Below, piece by piece: positions 8,649 through 18,372 of a DNA stretch of 64,000 nucleotides. Location of the stretch: the NCBI GenBank assembly GCA_018066965.1, contig JAGPVP010000078.1:1-64000 (forward strand), read 5' to 3'. The stretch comes from Zhongshania sp. (GTDB lineage: Bacteria > Pseudomonadota > Gammaproteobacteria > Pseudomonadales > Spongiibacteraceae). The notes under the pieces are model-generated. The model was given only the letters and a program-made list of their open reading frames with translations. It ran no database searches and had not been told where the DNA came from. The position numbers were made by a program, and so were the translations under genes. The number at the start of each line of letters is the position of its first letter. Position 1 is the first letter of the stretch.

Positions 8649-9971
8649 ATGTTCGCCGTCATCGGAGCTGGCCCTATGGGCTTGGCCACAGCCCGCAATC
8701 TAAAGAAGTACGGTATCCCTTTTGTAGGGTTTGAACTTAATGCTGATGTTGGCGGGCTGTGGGACATCGACAACCCGCACAGCACCATGTACGAGTCGGC
8801 TCACCTAATCTCCTCGCGGCATATGACAGAATATGCCGAGTTTCCTATGAAAGAGGGGGCCCCCTATCCGCATCACAGTGAGCTGCGAGACTATTTTCGC
8901 TCCTACGCCAAACACTTCGATTTGTACGAGAATTATCGCTTTAACACACGTGTTGTTAATATTGTAAAAAGCGGAAATAAATGGCTTCTAACGTCAGATA
9001 AAAACGGGGTTGAAGCAACGGATACGTTCGATGGTGTTTTGATCGCCAATGGCACCCTGCACAAACCGAATATGCCCTCACTGCCAGGATATTTTGACGG
9101 CAAGTTAATACACTCGGCAGATTATTGTAGCGCTGATATTTTCGATGGTAAGCGAGTGTTAGTCGTAGGTTGCGGCAACTCAGCTTGTGATATTGCCGTT
9201 GATGCAGTTCACCGGGCGAAATCGGTCGACTTGTCTGTGCGGCGAGGCTACTACTTTCTACCGAAATTCGTCGCCGGAAGGCCCGTCGATACGCTGGGTG
9301 GTAAGACACCTCTGCCGCGCCCTTTGAAGCAGAAAGTCGATGCTGCCATGATTCGGATGGTGGTGGGTAAACCCTCGGACTACGGCCTGCCCGACCCCGA
9401 CTATAAAATGTACGAGTCGCACCCGGTAATCAATTCGCTGGTGCTGCATCATCTGGGGCACGGAGATATTAGCCCTCGTGGTGGCATTCAGGATATACAG
9501 GGCAAAAGAGTCATCTTTAGCGACGACAGCAGCGCAGAGTACGACCTGATACTCATGGCTACCGGATACAAGCTGGACTACCCGTTTATGGAACGAGAGC
9601 TACTGAATTGGAAGGACGGTGACGCCCCCTCTATGTATTTGAACTGTTTCCACCCCAATCAACCCGGCTTGTTTATGATGGGCATGATTGAAGCAACCGG
9701 CCTTGGCTGGGAGGGGCGCAATGAGCAAGCCGAGATGGTGGCGTTATACCTTAAACAGCGAGACGCCAAGGCCGCTTCGGCGTTAAAACTGCAGTCGAAA
9801 ATTGAATCGTTTCGCGGCGAGCGAATGGACGGTGGCTACGGCTACCTGCAATTGGAGCGCATGGCCTACTACGTTCACAAAGAAACCTATCGCCGCGCAA
9901 TTACGCAACATATCCGAGAACTAAAATCTGACTTGAATGCTTCACCGGAATTGCAAGCTAGTCGTGTTTAA
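8649..9971 (+). CDS. FAD-dependent monooxygenase, flavin-containing monooxygenase (FMO) type
   Basis: A 440-residue enzyme. The start at 8649 is chosen because GGAG lies 8 nt upstream and the FAD Rossmann motif VIGAGPMGLA follows at once; a reading from 8586 adds an unlikely leader. The order FAD motif, LPGYFDGKLIHSADY (the FxGxxxHxxxY FMO fingerprint), NADPH Rossmann VVGCGNSACDIAVD and LILMATGYKLDYPF is that of class B flavoprotein monooxygenases. It would oxygenate a ketone (Baeyer-Villiger) or heteroatom using NADPH and O2; the motif ends in Y, favouring FMO over classical BVMO. First gene of the AraC-linked run. Confidence 0.9.
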   Translation: MFAVIGAGPMGLATARNLKKYGIPFVGFELNADVGGLWDIDNPHSTMYESAHLISSRHMTEYAEFPMKEGAPYPHHSELRDYFRSYAKHFDLYENYRFNTRVVNIVKSGNKWLLTSDKNGVEATDTFDGVLIANGTLHKPNMPSLPGYFDGKLIHSADYCSADIFDGKRVLVVGCGNSACDIAVDAVHRAKSVDLSVRRGYYFLPKFVAGRPVDTLGGKTPLPRPLKQKVDAAMIRMVVGKPSDYGLPDPDYKMYESHPVINSLVLHHLGHGDISPRGGIQDIQGKRVIFSDDSSAEYDLILMATGYKLDYPFMERELLNWKDGDAPSMYLNCFHPNQPGLFMMGMIEATGLGWEGRNEQAEMVALYLKQRDAKAASALKLQSKIESFRGERMDGGYGYLQLERMAYYVHKETYRRAITQHIRELKSDLNASPELQASRV

Positions 9972-9992
9972 TGATCTGGCGGTAGAGCAATA

Positions 9993-10916
9993 ATGTATTC
10001 GGATATTCCAGTTCACTTCAGCCCCCAGTCGATATTGTTACTGAACATGATCCTGGCTGGTATGATCTTCGGCGTTTCAATGAGTTTGAAGCGTGAAGAT
10101 CTGGCGCGTGTTGTTCAGCAGCCTCGGGCTCAAATAGCCGGACTCATCGCTCAGTTTATTTTACTGCCTGCTGCTACAGGGTTTTGTTGCTGGTTTTTTA
10201 ACATTGAGCCAGAGCTTGCCATGGGTATGATTCTGGTGGCTTCTTGCCCTGGAGGCACGTTTTCGAACGTAATGACTTGGCTGGGAAAGGCCTCAGTACC
10301 TGTGTCCATCACCATGACCGGCGTATCAAGCTTGTCTGCTATTGTCATGACGCCGCTAAATTTCAGCTTGTATTCCTACCTGAACCCCTACACGCGCCCG
10401 TTGATGCAAGAGATATCGATCGACCCAGTCAATATTTTTGCCCTAGTACTACTCGTTCTGGTGTTGCCGATGCTTCTGGGAATGGCCTTTGGCAGGAGCC
10501 ACCCGGTATTGACTCAACAGGCCGAAAAACCTATGCGCCTGGTGACGTTAGGTGTTTTTGTTCTGTTTGTGGTGATCGCGTTTTGCAATAACCAAGAGGC
10601 GATTTCCAAATACGCTGACCAGGTAATGATCTACGTTGCACTGCAAAATTTCGGAGCGCTTATGCTGGGTAATCTTGCCGGTCGCGTGATGAAATTAAAC
10701 CAGGCGGAGCGCAGAGCCGTGACAATGGAAGTAGGCATCCAAAATTCTGCGCTGGGTTTGACCATTATTTTCACTTTTTTCCCACAGGCCGGCGGCATGA
10801 CGTTAATTGCAGGATTCTGGAGTTTCTGGCATTTACTTGTTGGCTTGCTTCTGGCCATGTATTGGTCGAAGACCTGTGAACCTGAAATAGCTGTTACAGA
10901 AGCCAATGAAGTCTAA
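9993..10916 (+). CDS. Bile acid:sodium symporter (BASS/SBF) family transporter
   Basis: A 307-residue inner-membrane protein with about nine hydrophobic segments. ILVASCPGGTFSNVMTW is the SBF-family loop; EVGIQNSALGLTI is the second conserved substrate/sodium region. Family members carry organic anions such as bile acids, pantoate or keto acids with Na+. Lying 21 bp after the monooxygenase, it could bring in or move out an acidic intermediate of the pathway. The substrate is inferred only by context. Confidence 0.9.
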   Translation: MYSDIPVHFSPQSILLLNMILAGMIFGVSMSLKREDLARVVQQPRAQIAGLIAQFILLPAATGFCCWFFNIEPELAMGMILVASCPGGTFSNVMTWLGKASVPVSITMTGVSSLSAIVMTPLNFSLYSYLNPYTRPLMQEISIDPVNIFALVLLVLVLPMLLGMAFGRSHPVLTQQAEKPMRLVTLGVFVLFVVIAFCNNQEAISKYADQVMIYVALQNFGALMLGNLAGRVMKLNQAERRAVTMEVGIQNSALGLTIIFTFFPQAGGMTLIAGFWSFWHLLVGLLLAMYWSKTCEPEIAVTEANEV

Positions 10917-10978
10917 AACCAACGTTGCGGAGAAGCAGTTGATCGATTCGAATAAATACATAGCACTGCGGGGCCGAT

Positions 10979-11917
10979 ATGTCTGAATCCATACTCATCA
11001 CCGGTGCGGCGGGCTATATCGGCAGCAAACTGGCGGAGCGACTGCGCGATAGTTATGCCGTGGTTGGGGTAGACATTCGCGAGCCGGCTACACTGCACGG
11101 GCAGTTTTTTACTTGCGATATTCGCTCTCGTAAATTAAGAGCAATCATCAAGGAAAATAATATTAAGCGGGTTGTACATCTGGCGTCTGTATTGGAAAGC
11201 AGTAAAGACGAACAGCGTGACTACGACATTGACGTGAACGGGACCCGTAATGTTGTTGAAGCCTGCATTGACAGTAAGGTAGAGCAGCTTATTGTGACCA
11301 GTTCCGGTGCCGCCTACGGTTATCACGCTGACTCACCCGAATGGATAGATGAGCAGGATCCATTGCGTGGTAATGAAGAAATCCCCTATTCCCGTCACAA
11401 GTATTTAGTGGAACAGTTTTTGGCCGATGTACGACGTGATCACCCAGACCTTAAACAGCTAATTTTACGTCCTGGCACCGTGCTTGGTGCCAATACGAAG
11501 AATCAGATCACTAACCTTTTTGAAAAACGATTTGTTCTGGGTGTGCGCGGTTCCGACTCGCCTTTTGTATTTATCTGGGACGAGGATGTACTCGGTGTTA
11601 TTGAAAAAGGTTTACGAGAGAAAAGAGAAGGAGTTTTCAACCTGGCAGGCGATGGCTGTTTAACAATTTCAGAGGTCGCGGCGCGACTAGACAAACCCCT
11701 TTGCAAACTGCCCTCTGCCCTGATTAAGGCGTTACTGGCGGTAGGTTATAAACTTGGCGTGAGCCACTACTCGCCGGTGCAAGTCAAATTTATTCGTTAT
11801 CGCCCGGTACTTAGCAACCGTCGTTTAAAAGAAGAGTTTGGTTATCAACTGCAAAAGTCTTCTGCCGAAACTTTCGACTATTTTCTTGAGAATGCCAGAG
11901 CTCGTGGCCAAATATGA
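10979..11917 (+). CDS. NAD-dependent epimerase/dehydratase (extended SDR)
   Basis: 312 residues. ILITGAAGYIGSKLAERL gives the GxxGxxG Rossmann start; VVHLASVLE, VTSSGAAYGYH and YSRHKYLVEQ (Y-x3-K) follow; LRPGTVLG is typical of extended SDRs. Distant from the two block copies. Probably a hydroxy/keto dehydrogenase or isomerase in the same route as the neighbouring monooxygenase. Closely followed by another SDR, whose start lies 13 bp downstream. Confidence 0.87.
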   Translation: MSESILITGAAGYIGSKLAERLRDSYAVVGVDIREPATLHGQFFTCDIRSRKLRAIIKENNIKRVVHLASVLESSKDEQRDYDIDVNGTRNVVEACIDSKVEQLIVTSSGAAYGYHADSPEWIDEQDPLRGNEEIPYSRHKYLVEQFLADVRRDHPDLKQLILRPGTVLGANTKNQITNLFEKRFVLGVRGSDSPFVFIWDEDVLGVIEKGLREKREGVFNLAGDGCLTISEVAARLDKPLCKLPSALIKALLAVGYKLGVSHYSPVQVKFIRYRPVLSNRRLKEEFGYQLQKSSAETFDYFLENARARGQI

Positions 11918-11930
11918 GTGTGACTTTAGT

Positions 11931-12719
11931 ATGGCAAAAAACATTGTAATTACAGGTGCGGCAAGTGGTCTGGGGTGGGCATTAACGCAGGTATTCTATC
12001 GGCGGGGAGACTCAGTGTTGCTGATTGATCGCGACCACGCGTTGTTAGACCAACGAAAGCAGGAGCTAGGAGATTTATCGCGAGTCTGTTTTGGTGTGGC
12101 CGATCTTTCGACAACACAGGGAATTAGTGAAGCATTGTCCTGTATTCATCATCACTATGAACAGGTTGATGTGCTGATCAACAATGCAGGCATTACCCAC
12201 CGCTCTTTGGCAGCTGAAACCCGACCCGAAGTGTTTACAAAGGTTATGTTTGTCGATTGGCAAGCGCCGGTAGAACTGGCAATAGGCTTGCTGCCAAAAC
12301 TGCGGGCGAGCGCGGGAACGATTATCAATATGGGGTCGATGGCAGGCTGGATGCCAGTATTGGGAAGAGCCGCATACTGCAGTGCCAAATCGGCACTAGC
12401 TCAGTTTTTTGAAGTCTTGCGATCGGAAGAACGAGACAATGGTGTGCACGTTTTAATGGTGTACCCCGCTTTTGTAAATACGAATATCGAGAAAAATGCT
12501 CTTGGTGGTGATGGCAACAATGCCAAACATGCACGCTCGACAATCGGTGGGGTCAGTGAGCCTATGCCTTTGGCGGAAGAAATTGTCAAAGCGTTAGATC
12601 AACGTATGCCGCGACTGTATCCACATCGCGGAATCTGGTTGGCCAGTTTGGTGTGGCGCTTATTGCCTGATGTCTTCCATGTTTTGATGCGTCGTAAGTT
12701 TTCTGTCGAGTTACAGTAA
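11931..12719 (+). CDS. Classical short-chain dehydrogenase
   Basis: 262 residues from ATG 11931; an extended reading from 11838 overlaps the previous gene and adds a non-homologous leader. NIVITGAASGLGWAL (TGxxxGxG), NNAGITHRS, MGSMAGW and YCSAK (Y-x3-K) are all present, so it should be active. NAD(P)-dependent oxidoreductase acting on an alcohol/ketone. C-terminal region ends with a hydrophobic LASLVWRLLP segment, as in the block SDRs, suggesting membrane association of this SDR subtype. Confidence 0.87.
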   Translation: MAKNIVITGAASGLGWALTQVFYRRGDSVLLIDRDHALLDQRKQELGDLSRVCFGVADLSTTQGISEALSCIHHHYEQVDVLINNAGITHRSLAAETRPEVFTKVMFVDWQAPVELAIGLLPKLRASAGTIINMGSMAGWMPVLGRAAYCSAKSALAQFFEVLRSEERDNGVHVLMVYPAFVNTNIEKNALGGDGNNAKHARSTIGGVSEPMPLAEEIVKALDQRMPRLYPHRGIWLASLVWRLLPDVFHVLMRRKFSVELQ

Positions 12720-12756
12720 GGGTAATTTCTACGCTATAGCGCCCTGGGAGAATACT

Positions 12757-13491
12757 ATGGACCCTTGGGTCTGGTTAGGTCTGAGTATATTTATTGCCTA
12801 TGGCGTCGCCGCAATCACTGGGTTTGGAAGCGTGGTGATTGCGCTATCCATGGGAGCACTATTGCTTCCTATTGATAGCATGCTACCCGTACTGGTGCCT
12901 CTGAATGTGTGTATGAACGGCTATTTAGCCATTAAATACAGGCAACATATTCATTGGCCAACGGTGATCTATATCATATTGCCGTTGATGGCTGCAGGTA
13001 CGTTTTTGGGCTACTTTTTGCAACCCTGGCTCGGCGCCCAAACCTTGCAGTTGCTGTTTGGCCTGCTCGTGATTTGGTCTGCGGCTAAAGAACTTTGGCG
13101 TGATATGCGTGGTAACAAGCTCGCAAAACACGGTGTCTGGTGGACGCGAATCTGGACTGGTCTAGCGGGTATAACGCACGGACTTTTTGCCTCAGGTGGG
13201 CCGTTACTGGTGTATGCCATTGCCGGTGTGCAACTGCAAAAAGCACAGTTTCGCGCCACGCTAACAACGGTTTGGTTCAGCTTAAATAGCTTTCTGGCTA
13301 TTGCCTACGCCTTTGATGGTAGCCTGCTGCCATCTTTGGACAGGGTGATTATTTTGCTGCCGGTTTTAATAGCCGGTGTTGTGACAGGCGAATATTTACA
13401 CCACAGGGTTAACGAGAAACGGTTTAGACGGTTGGTGTACAGCATGTTACTGCTAACCGGAGTTTTACTGATAATAAGCACATTGCTATAA
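12757..13491 (+). CDS. TauE/SafE-family membrane permease (sulfite/anion exporter type)
   Basis: 244 residues, nearly all hydrophobic helices. ITGFGSVVIALSMGALLLP near the N-terminus and HGLFASGGPLLVYAI in the second half are the two internal repeats of the TauE/SafE (DUF81) fold. These proteins export small anions such as sulfite or sulfoacetate, or are uncharacterised. In this run it may remove an anionic by-product; no substrate evidence. Confidence 0.85.
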   Translation: MDPWVWLGLSIFIAYGVAAITGFGSVVIALSMGALLLPIDSMLPVLVPLNVCMNGYLAIKYRQHIHWPTVIYIILPLMAAGTFLGYFLQPWLGAQTLQLLFGLLVIWSAAKELWRDMRGNKLAKHGVWWTRIWTGLAGITHGLFASGGPLLVYAIAGVQLQKAQFRATLTTVWFSLNSFLAIAYAFDGSLLPSLDRVIILLPVLIAGVVTGEYLHHRVNEKRFRRLVYSMLLLTGVLLIISTLL

Positions 13492-13540
13492 ATTCGTGAA
13501 ATAAATAACTATAAATAGCGACGACGAGTAGGAAGAGACT

Positions 13541-15907
13541 ATGGTTAAAATCAACAAGATAGCGAGCACGCTGGCCGTCGCTATGTATGCAGTTACGCTA
13601 AGCTTTCCTGTCGTAGCGCAACAAAAAGGCAGAGTGATTGAGGAAGTCATGGTCACGGCGCAAAAAACTCAGCAATCACTTCAGGATGTGCCGATCTCCA
13701 TCAGTGCTCTTGGCGGTGATTTTATGCAAGAGAACAATATTGGCGATCTTGTTGAGGTGTCTGCCTACGTGCCCAATGTACGAGTAGAGTTTACCAGCCC
13801 TTCGTCACCACAGGTTTTTATCCGTGGTTTTGGCACGAACAGCTTTAACCCCAGTTTTGAGCCCGCCGTCGGCTTGGTCGTTGACGAAATCTTTTTGGGA
13901 AGGCCGGGCTACTTCTCAACGTCGATGTACGATCTGGATCGCGTAGAGGTATTACGTGGTCCGCAGGGAACTCTGTTCGGGAAAAATACCATAGCCGGTG
14001 TTTTTAACGTGTCCAGTCGATCCGTCCCGACGGAGAACGGTGCGGAAGGAAAGCTAAACTTCAAATCCTCAAGCTTTGATGAGTCAAGAATTGAAGGTGG
14101 CATTGGTTATCGGCTCAACTCTAACCTAGCGCTGCGTTTTTCGGTGATGGACTGGCAGCGTGGCGGTCGCCTGAACAATACCTTGCTTGACAGGAAAGAG
14201 GATGACCGAGATCAAACAGCCTTCAGGATTAAACTTGAATGGGCACCTATAGACCGCTTACTGACGACGCTGATCGCCGATCAGTCGGAAATGAATGTCA
14301 ACTACTGGCCCCGTCAACTAATGAAGCTGGACGACGATACGCGTAGTTATTTAATGAACTTTGATCCCGAAGTTGAAGATGATCCTTATAATTTCAAGAC
14401 AAGCTTTGATGAGAACGGAACACTTTTTCAGAAAACAGAAACGGTCAGCCTGAAGGCGCAGTATGATATCGGTGAAGCCATGGGCCTACGGTCGCTTGAT
14501 ACAACGCTGGTGATGGGTTTTTCACGGCAGGAAGTGTCTCAAACGCAGGATCTTGACGTTTCACCGGCAAATTTGCTCAACCTGTTTAACCCGGATGATT
14601 ACGAGCAGGTCAGTGTAGAGTGGCGTTTTAACGCAAGCTCGAACAGCTTTTTCGGTCTAGGCGGTGACGTTGAAGTGATAAGCGGTATTTATTATTTCCA
14701 GTCGGACTTTCACAGTATCGCTGAAGTCATCATTGGGCAGGATATCGCGTCTTATGTCTTAACTACCGACGGGCAGCAATTGCTTAGCGGCAATTCCAGT
14801 GTGCCGAGTACGCCTTTGGGCGGTTTAGTCGGAGGCTTTATTCCTCCGCTGACAAGTACGATTAACGAAACCGATTTTTATCGCTTCGATTATTTGCAGG
14901 ACACCGGTGCCGTAGCTCTTTTCGGGCAAATGTCTTGGAATGTGACTGATCGCTGGGTGGTAACACCGGGACTGCGGTACAACCAGGAAACCAAGCGCTC
15001 AATGCCCACGGGTACCTCGGTATGCACCAACAAGGCCATAGCGCCCTGTATAACGCCGACGGTTATAGGCGCCAACGACTATGCACCGGGCACCATAAAG
15101 CGAAGAGAGCGAAAACTGTCTCCTAAGTTGTCAGTAAGTTATTACTTGAATGACGCAGTCAATTTCTATCTATCTACTTCCAAAGGTTTTAAAAGTGGAG
15201 GGGTTAATGCGATCTCTTTTACCGGCGAAGATCTTGAGTACGAGCCGGAGGAGGCTACCTCGTTTGAGTTAGGGCTACGTAGCCGGTTATTGGAGAACAC
15301 CCTTAAGTTTAACGCGACGATCTATCGTATGGACTTCGACGAGTTGCAGGTGCTTGCATTTAACGGGCTGTTTTTCGATGTTACCAATGCGGCAGCGGCG
15401 TACTCCGAGGGCATTGAATCGGATATTCAGTGGTTAACACCCTACACGCCGTTGACGATTGACGCTTCCGTCGGTTATTTACGGGCCCGTTACAAGAATT
15501 ACGAAGGAGCTCCGGCGCCAATTTCCGAAGGCTCTGGGGCATTGCAAGACCTAAGTGGCAAATCATTGGCTTTTGCGCCGAAAATTACGGCAACACTAAT
15601 ACCCTCGCTCGAATACATACTGGGCAATTTCAGTGTCAGATCAAATTTGACAATCCAGCATCGTGGCGAGCATTACACTGACACAGACCTCGACCCCAAT
15701 ACCAAAATTGAGGCCACCACAACCTTAGGTGCAAGCGTGTCGTTACGTCATGAACTTCAGGGTTGGGCGCTCACTTTAGGAGGGAAAAATCTCACAGATG
15801 AGCGAACCCTGAATCAGGTCATTGATACCGCCCTGTTCCCCGGAACATATAATCCTAGCCAAAACCCTGGGCGGAGTCTCTATGGCTCGGTGAGCTTTCA
15901 GTGGTAA
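13541..15907 (+). CDS. TonB-dependent outer-membrane receptor (middle run)
   Basis: 788 residues. Signal peptide about 1-26 ending VVAQ; TonB box IEEVMVTAQK; plug motifs DVPISISALGG, VFIRGFGTNS, VEVLRGPQGTLFGKN; barrel closing at SVSFQW with terminal aromatic Trp. SD AGGAAG precedes the ATG. It differs clearly from the two block receptors in the barrel, so it likely has another ligand. Followed 34 bp later by an SGNH esterase, which fits import of an esterified compound with later ester cleavage. Confidence 0.93.
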   Translation: MVKINKIASTLAVAMYAVTLSFPVVAQQKGRVIEEVMVTAQKTQQSLQDVPISISALGGDFMQENNIGDLVEVSAYVPNVRVEFTSPSSPQVFIRGFGTNSFNPSFEPAVGLVVDEIFLGRPGYFSTSMYDLDRVEVLRGPQGTLFGKNTIAGVFNVSSRSVPTENGAEGKLNFKSSSFDESRIEGGIGYRLNSNLALRFSVMDWQRGGRLNNTLLDRKEDDRDQTAFRIKLEWAPIDRLLTTLIADQSEMNVNYWPRQLMKLDDDTRSYLMNFDPEVEDDPYNFKTSFDENGTLFQKTETVSLKAQYDIGEAMGLRSLDTTLVMGFSRQEVSQTQDLDVSPANLLNLFNPDDYEQVSVEWRFNASSNSFFGLGGDVEVISGIYYFQSDFHSIAEVIIGQDIASYVLTTDGQQLLSGNSSVPSTPLGGLVGGFIPPLTSTINETDFYRFDYLQDTGAVALFGQMSWNVTDRWVVTPGLRYNQETKRSMPTGTSVCTNKAIAPCITPTVIGANDYAPGTIKRRERKLSPKLSVSYYLNDAVNFYLSTSKGFKSGGVNAISFTGEDLEYEPEEATSFELGLRSRLLENTLKFNATIYRMDFDELQVLAFNGLFFDVTNAAAAYSEGIESDIQWLTPYTPLTIDASVGYLRARYKNYEGAPAPISEGSGALQDLSGKSLAFAPKITATLIPSLEYILGNFSVRSNLTIQHRGEHYTDTDLDPNTKIEATTTLGASVSLRHELQGWALTLGGKNLTDERTLNQVIDTALFPGTYNPSQNPGRSLYGSVSFQW

Positions 15908-15941
15908 GTCCGAGTAGCCACGAGAAACAGGTTTAAACAGC

Positions 15942-16910
15942 ATGAGTGCGAAACAACAGTGGCTGAAAGTGCCCAGCAAACACTTCTATATTGGCGGACT
16001 GCCCTTCACGCACGGTGTGCAGTGGCACCGATTCTCGGATCTTCAGACAGCAGCTCTTATTGAGGAAGTGCGTAAGCAATCTCGGTTTCCAGCGGGCGCG
16101 ATGATTCGCTTCTATAGTGATACTGGCAGTCTGCGCCTAAAAATCTCAGCCCTTAGTCCAGCTAAGGAGTCTGGAGTTGACTTGGTGGTAGATGGCGATT
16201 TATGGCGAACGGTTAGGCTATCGACAGATAAGAACGAGATTGAGTTCTTTAAAAATATTGAGCGAGAATATCGCTTATTCGAACTTTACTTGCCAGGCGA
16301 TCAGGCAATTTCACTAGTTGAAATTGGTGTTGACGTTGCCTGTTCGATTGAACCAGCTACCGCATCGGAGGAAGTCCCTTCCAATGTGTTTTATGGGTCG
16401 TCGATTGTACAGGGTGCCGGCTCCAAACTGTCCTGTATGAATTATCCTTCTATTATCGCGAGAAAACTTGGTACGCCCAGTATCAATTTTGGTTTTTATG
16501 GTGCCGGGCGGGGTGAGTTAGAGGTGGTCTCAGAAATCTTGAAGGTGCCGGCGCAAACCATCGTGTTTGACCTTGGTAAGTCGTTTGGCAATCAGTCTGC
16601 GGAGATTTACAGAAAAATGCTGCAACAGGCTCGAGATACACAGCCCGACGCGCGGCTTGTTTGTGTTACACCTATCTACTGTTTGCGAGAGCGCTATGAC
16701 ACGCAGTTCCGCGAATTTAGTCATGTTTTGCGGACAAAGTTTTCAGAGCAAAGCGCTTTGATTTCAGGAGTCACCGTGATTGACGGATTGCAGCTGCTCG
16801 GCGAACACGATTGGGCCTGTTTTTCGCCCGATGGTCTGCACCCGAATGAATGGGGTTATGCGCGAATAGCTGACCGTATGATTGCAAAACTTCAACCGAT
16901 CAATCACTAA
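15942..16910 (+). CDS. SGNH/GDSL hydrolase (GxDLY + Lipase_GDSL_3 type)
   Basis: 322 residues, no signal peptide seen. The N-terminal beta domain (about 10-140) has ESGVDLVVDG, the GxDL(Y) element; the hydrolase part begins VFYGSSIVQGAG with block I serine about 154, then FGFYGAGRGELEVV (block II Gly) and SPDGLHPNEWGYARIAD with the Asp-x-x-His dyad near 299-302. Predicted carbohydrate or lipid ester hydrolase (deacetylase/esterase), cytoplasmic as far as the sequence shows. Confidence 0.85.
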   Translation: MSAKQQWLKVPSKHFYIGGLPFTHGVQWHRFSDLQTAALIEEVRKQSRFPAGAMIRFYSDTGSLRLKISALSPAKESGVDLVVDGDLWRTVRLSTDKNEIEFFKNIEREYRLFELYLPGDQAISLVEIGVDVACSIEPATASEEVPSNVFYGSSIVQGAGSKLSCMNYPSIIARKLGTPSINFGFYGAGRGELEVVSEILKVPAQTIVFDLGKSFGNQSAEIYRKMLQQARDTQPDARLVCVTPIYCLRERYDTQFREFSHVLRTKFSEQSALISGVTVIDGLQLLGEHDWACFSPDGLHPNEWGYARIADRMIAKLQPINH

Positions 16911-16950
16911 TCACTTGTTTGTGTAATAAATGTTGTAAGGGGTAAGCGCT

Positions 16951-17865
16951 ATGAATCAATCTCTCTCGGCAGAGGCACTTGGCAGCGAGCCATTGAGTGC
17001 CTGGTCGTATTGGGTTTTTCCACTAACGTTGGCGGTAGGCCTGTTGCTTACGACCTATACCGCGCGTTTCGTCAATCCCATTGTCGCTGCCGGCTTTATT
17101 TCTATTTCCAGCATATTGTTTGTCGCCTTGTTGGAGCGTCTGCTGCCCTATCGACGCGATTGGAATCGCTCTCGTGGTGATTTGCCAACAGACCTTTGTC
17201 ACACTTTGCTGCATCAAATACTGTTGTCGCGCGGACTCAATATTCTTTATACGCTTATTCTTGCGGGAGCCGCAGCCTGGCTAGCAGAGCGATACGGTAG
17301 TTCAGTCTGGCCACACCATTGGCCGCTGCTGTTGCAGTTGCTACTCATGTTGCTAATAGCCGAGTTCGGTCGCTATTGGCTGCACAGATTCTCTCATCGC
17401 AGTCCCTGGCTGTGGCGTTTGCACGCTGTGCATCACAGCCCCGATCGACTTTATGTATTTAATGCCGGGCGTGTTCACACGCTGGAAAAAGTCCTCTACT
17501 TAATTCCCGAAGTGGTGCCGTTTGTGCTGCTCGGAACCAATGTTGAGTGTTTGGCATTGTACGTGACGTTTAACAGTATCCAAGGCTCGTTTCAGCACAG
17601 CAATGTGAATGTACGGCTTGGGCCTCTGAACTATTTCTTTTCGATGGCAGAGTTACACCGCTGGCACCATTCTAAAATTGTGGCCGAGTCCGACCATAAT
17701 TTCGGCAATAACTTGTCGGTGTGGGACTGGGTATTTGGAACCTGGTATTTACCCAAAGGGCGCGAAGTAGGGCATCTTGGTTTGTTGAGCGACGATTACC
17801 CTCAGACATTTTTAAGCCAGTTGCGTGCCCCGTTTCATCGTCGCGATCTCAGTAAGACGGAATAA
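16951..17865 (+). CDS. Sterol desaturase / fatty acid hydroxylase family protein
   Basis: 304 residues with four or so membrane helices and the eight-histidine diiron pattern of PF04116: LHRFSH (H-x3-H), LHAVHHSP (H-x2-HH), an isolated NAGRVHTLE histidine, and LHRWHHS (H-x2-HH), with DHNFG after it. Family members use O2 to hydroxylate or desaturate alkyl chains or sterols at the membrane. Together with the FMO and SDRs it supports oxidative attack on a hydrophobic substrate. SD AAGGGG upstream of the ATG. Confidence 0.9.
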   Translation: MNQSLSAEALGSEPLSAWSYWVFPLTLAVGLLLTTYTARFVNPIVAAGFISISSILFVALLERLLPYRRDWNRSRGDLPTDLCHTLLHQILLSRGLNILYTLILAGAAAWLAERYGSSVWPHHWPLLLQLLLMLLIAEFGRYWLHRFSHRSPWLWRLHAVHHSPDRLYVFNAGRVHTLEKVLYLIPEVVPFVLLGTNVECLALYVTFNSIQGSFQHSNVNVRLGPLNYFFSMAELHRWHHSKIVAESDHNFGNNLSVWDWVFGTWYLPKGREVGHLGLLSDDYPQTFLSQLRAPFHRRDLSKTE

Positions 17866-17867
17866 TA

Positions 17868-18209
17868 ATGGATAGTTTTTATCGATATAGCTTTATTGCT
17901 GCGATAGGTATGCTTTTTGGTGAAACCTATTTTGTCATTGCGACCGATAAGTTTGCACCGTTGTTTCTGGATGATTACTTTATTGCCGCCTGTATGCTTT
18001 GGGTGACACTTGGGTTGCGAAATCATTCGAAGTCAGACGCACTTTTGCTGGCCTGCTGGGTGTTTGTCTTCGCCAATCTGTACGCCATGTTATTTACCCG
18101 CCTGGAGCCGCTGAATCCGCCGGACCGCCCGTGGCGTTTACTCGCAATCTTGGTAATCTGGTCCGGAGCCAGTAGCCTGTGGGGGTTGCGCCGCCTCCTG
18201 CGAAATTAG
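17868..18209 (+). CDS. Small membrane protein of unknown function
   Basis: 113 residues starting 2 bp after the desaturase-family stop, so probably co-translated with it. About four hydrophobic segments (around 6-24, 34-50, 58-78, 88-106) with short polar loops and a basic C-terminus. No family recognised. Genes of this type often follow sterol desaturase-like genes; a role as accessory subunit is only a guess. Confidence 0.7.
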   Translation: MDSFYRYSFIAAIGMLFGETYFVIATDKFAPLFLDDYFIAACMLWVTLGLRNHSKSDALLLACWVFVFANLYAMLFTRLEPLNPPDRPWRLLAILVIWSGASSLWGLRRLLRN

Positions 18210-18372
18210 ATCGCTATTTGTCGGTTGCTTTTTTCCTTGGCGCTCTCACTGCTATTACTGGCCTGATTTTATTGCTGTCCCGGTTGATGGCGTACGGGGC
18301 CTCTTATAGCGTTCAGGGCTAGGATGCCTCGTAAGTTCTGACCGGGCACAATTCAATACATTAACGAAAAAC

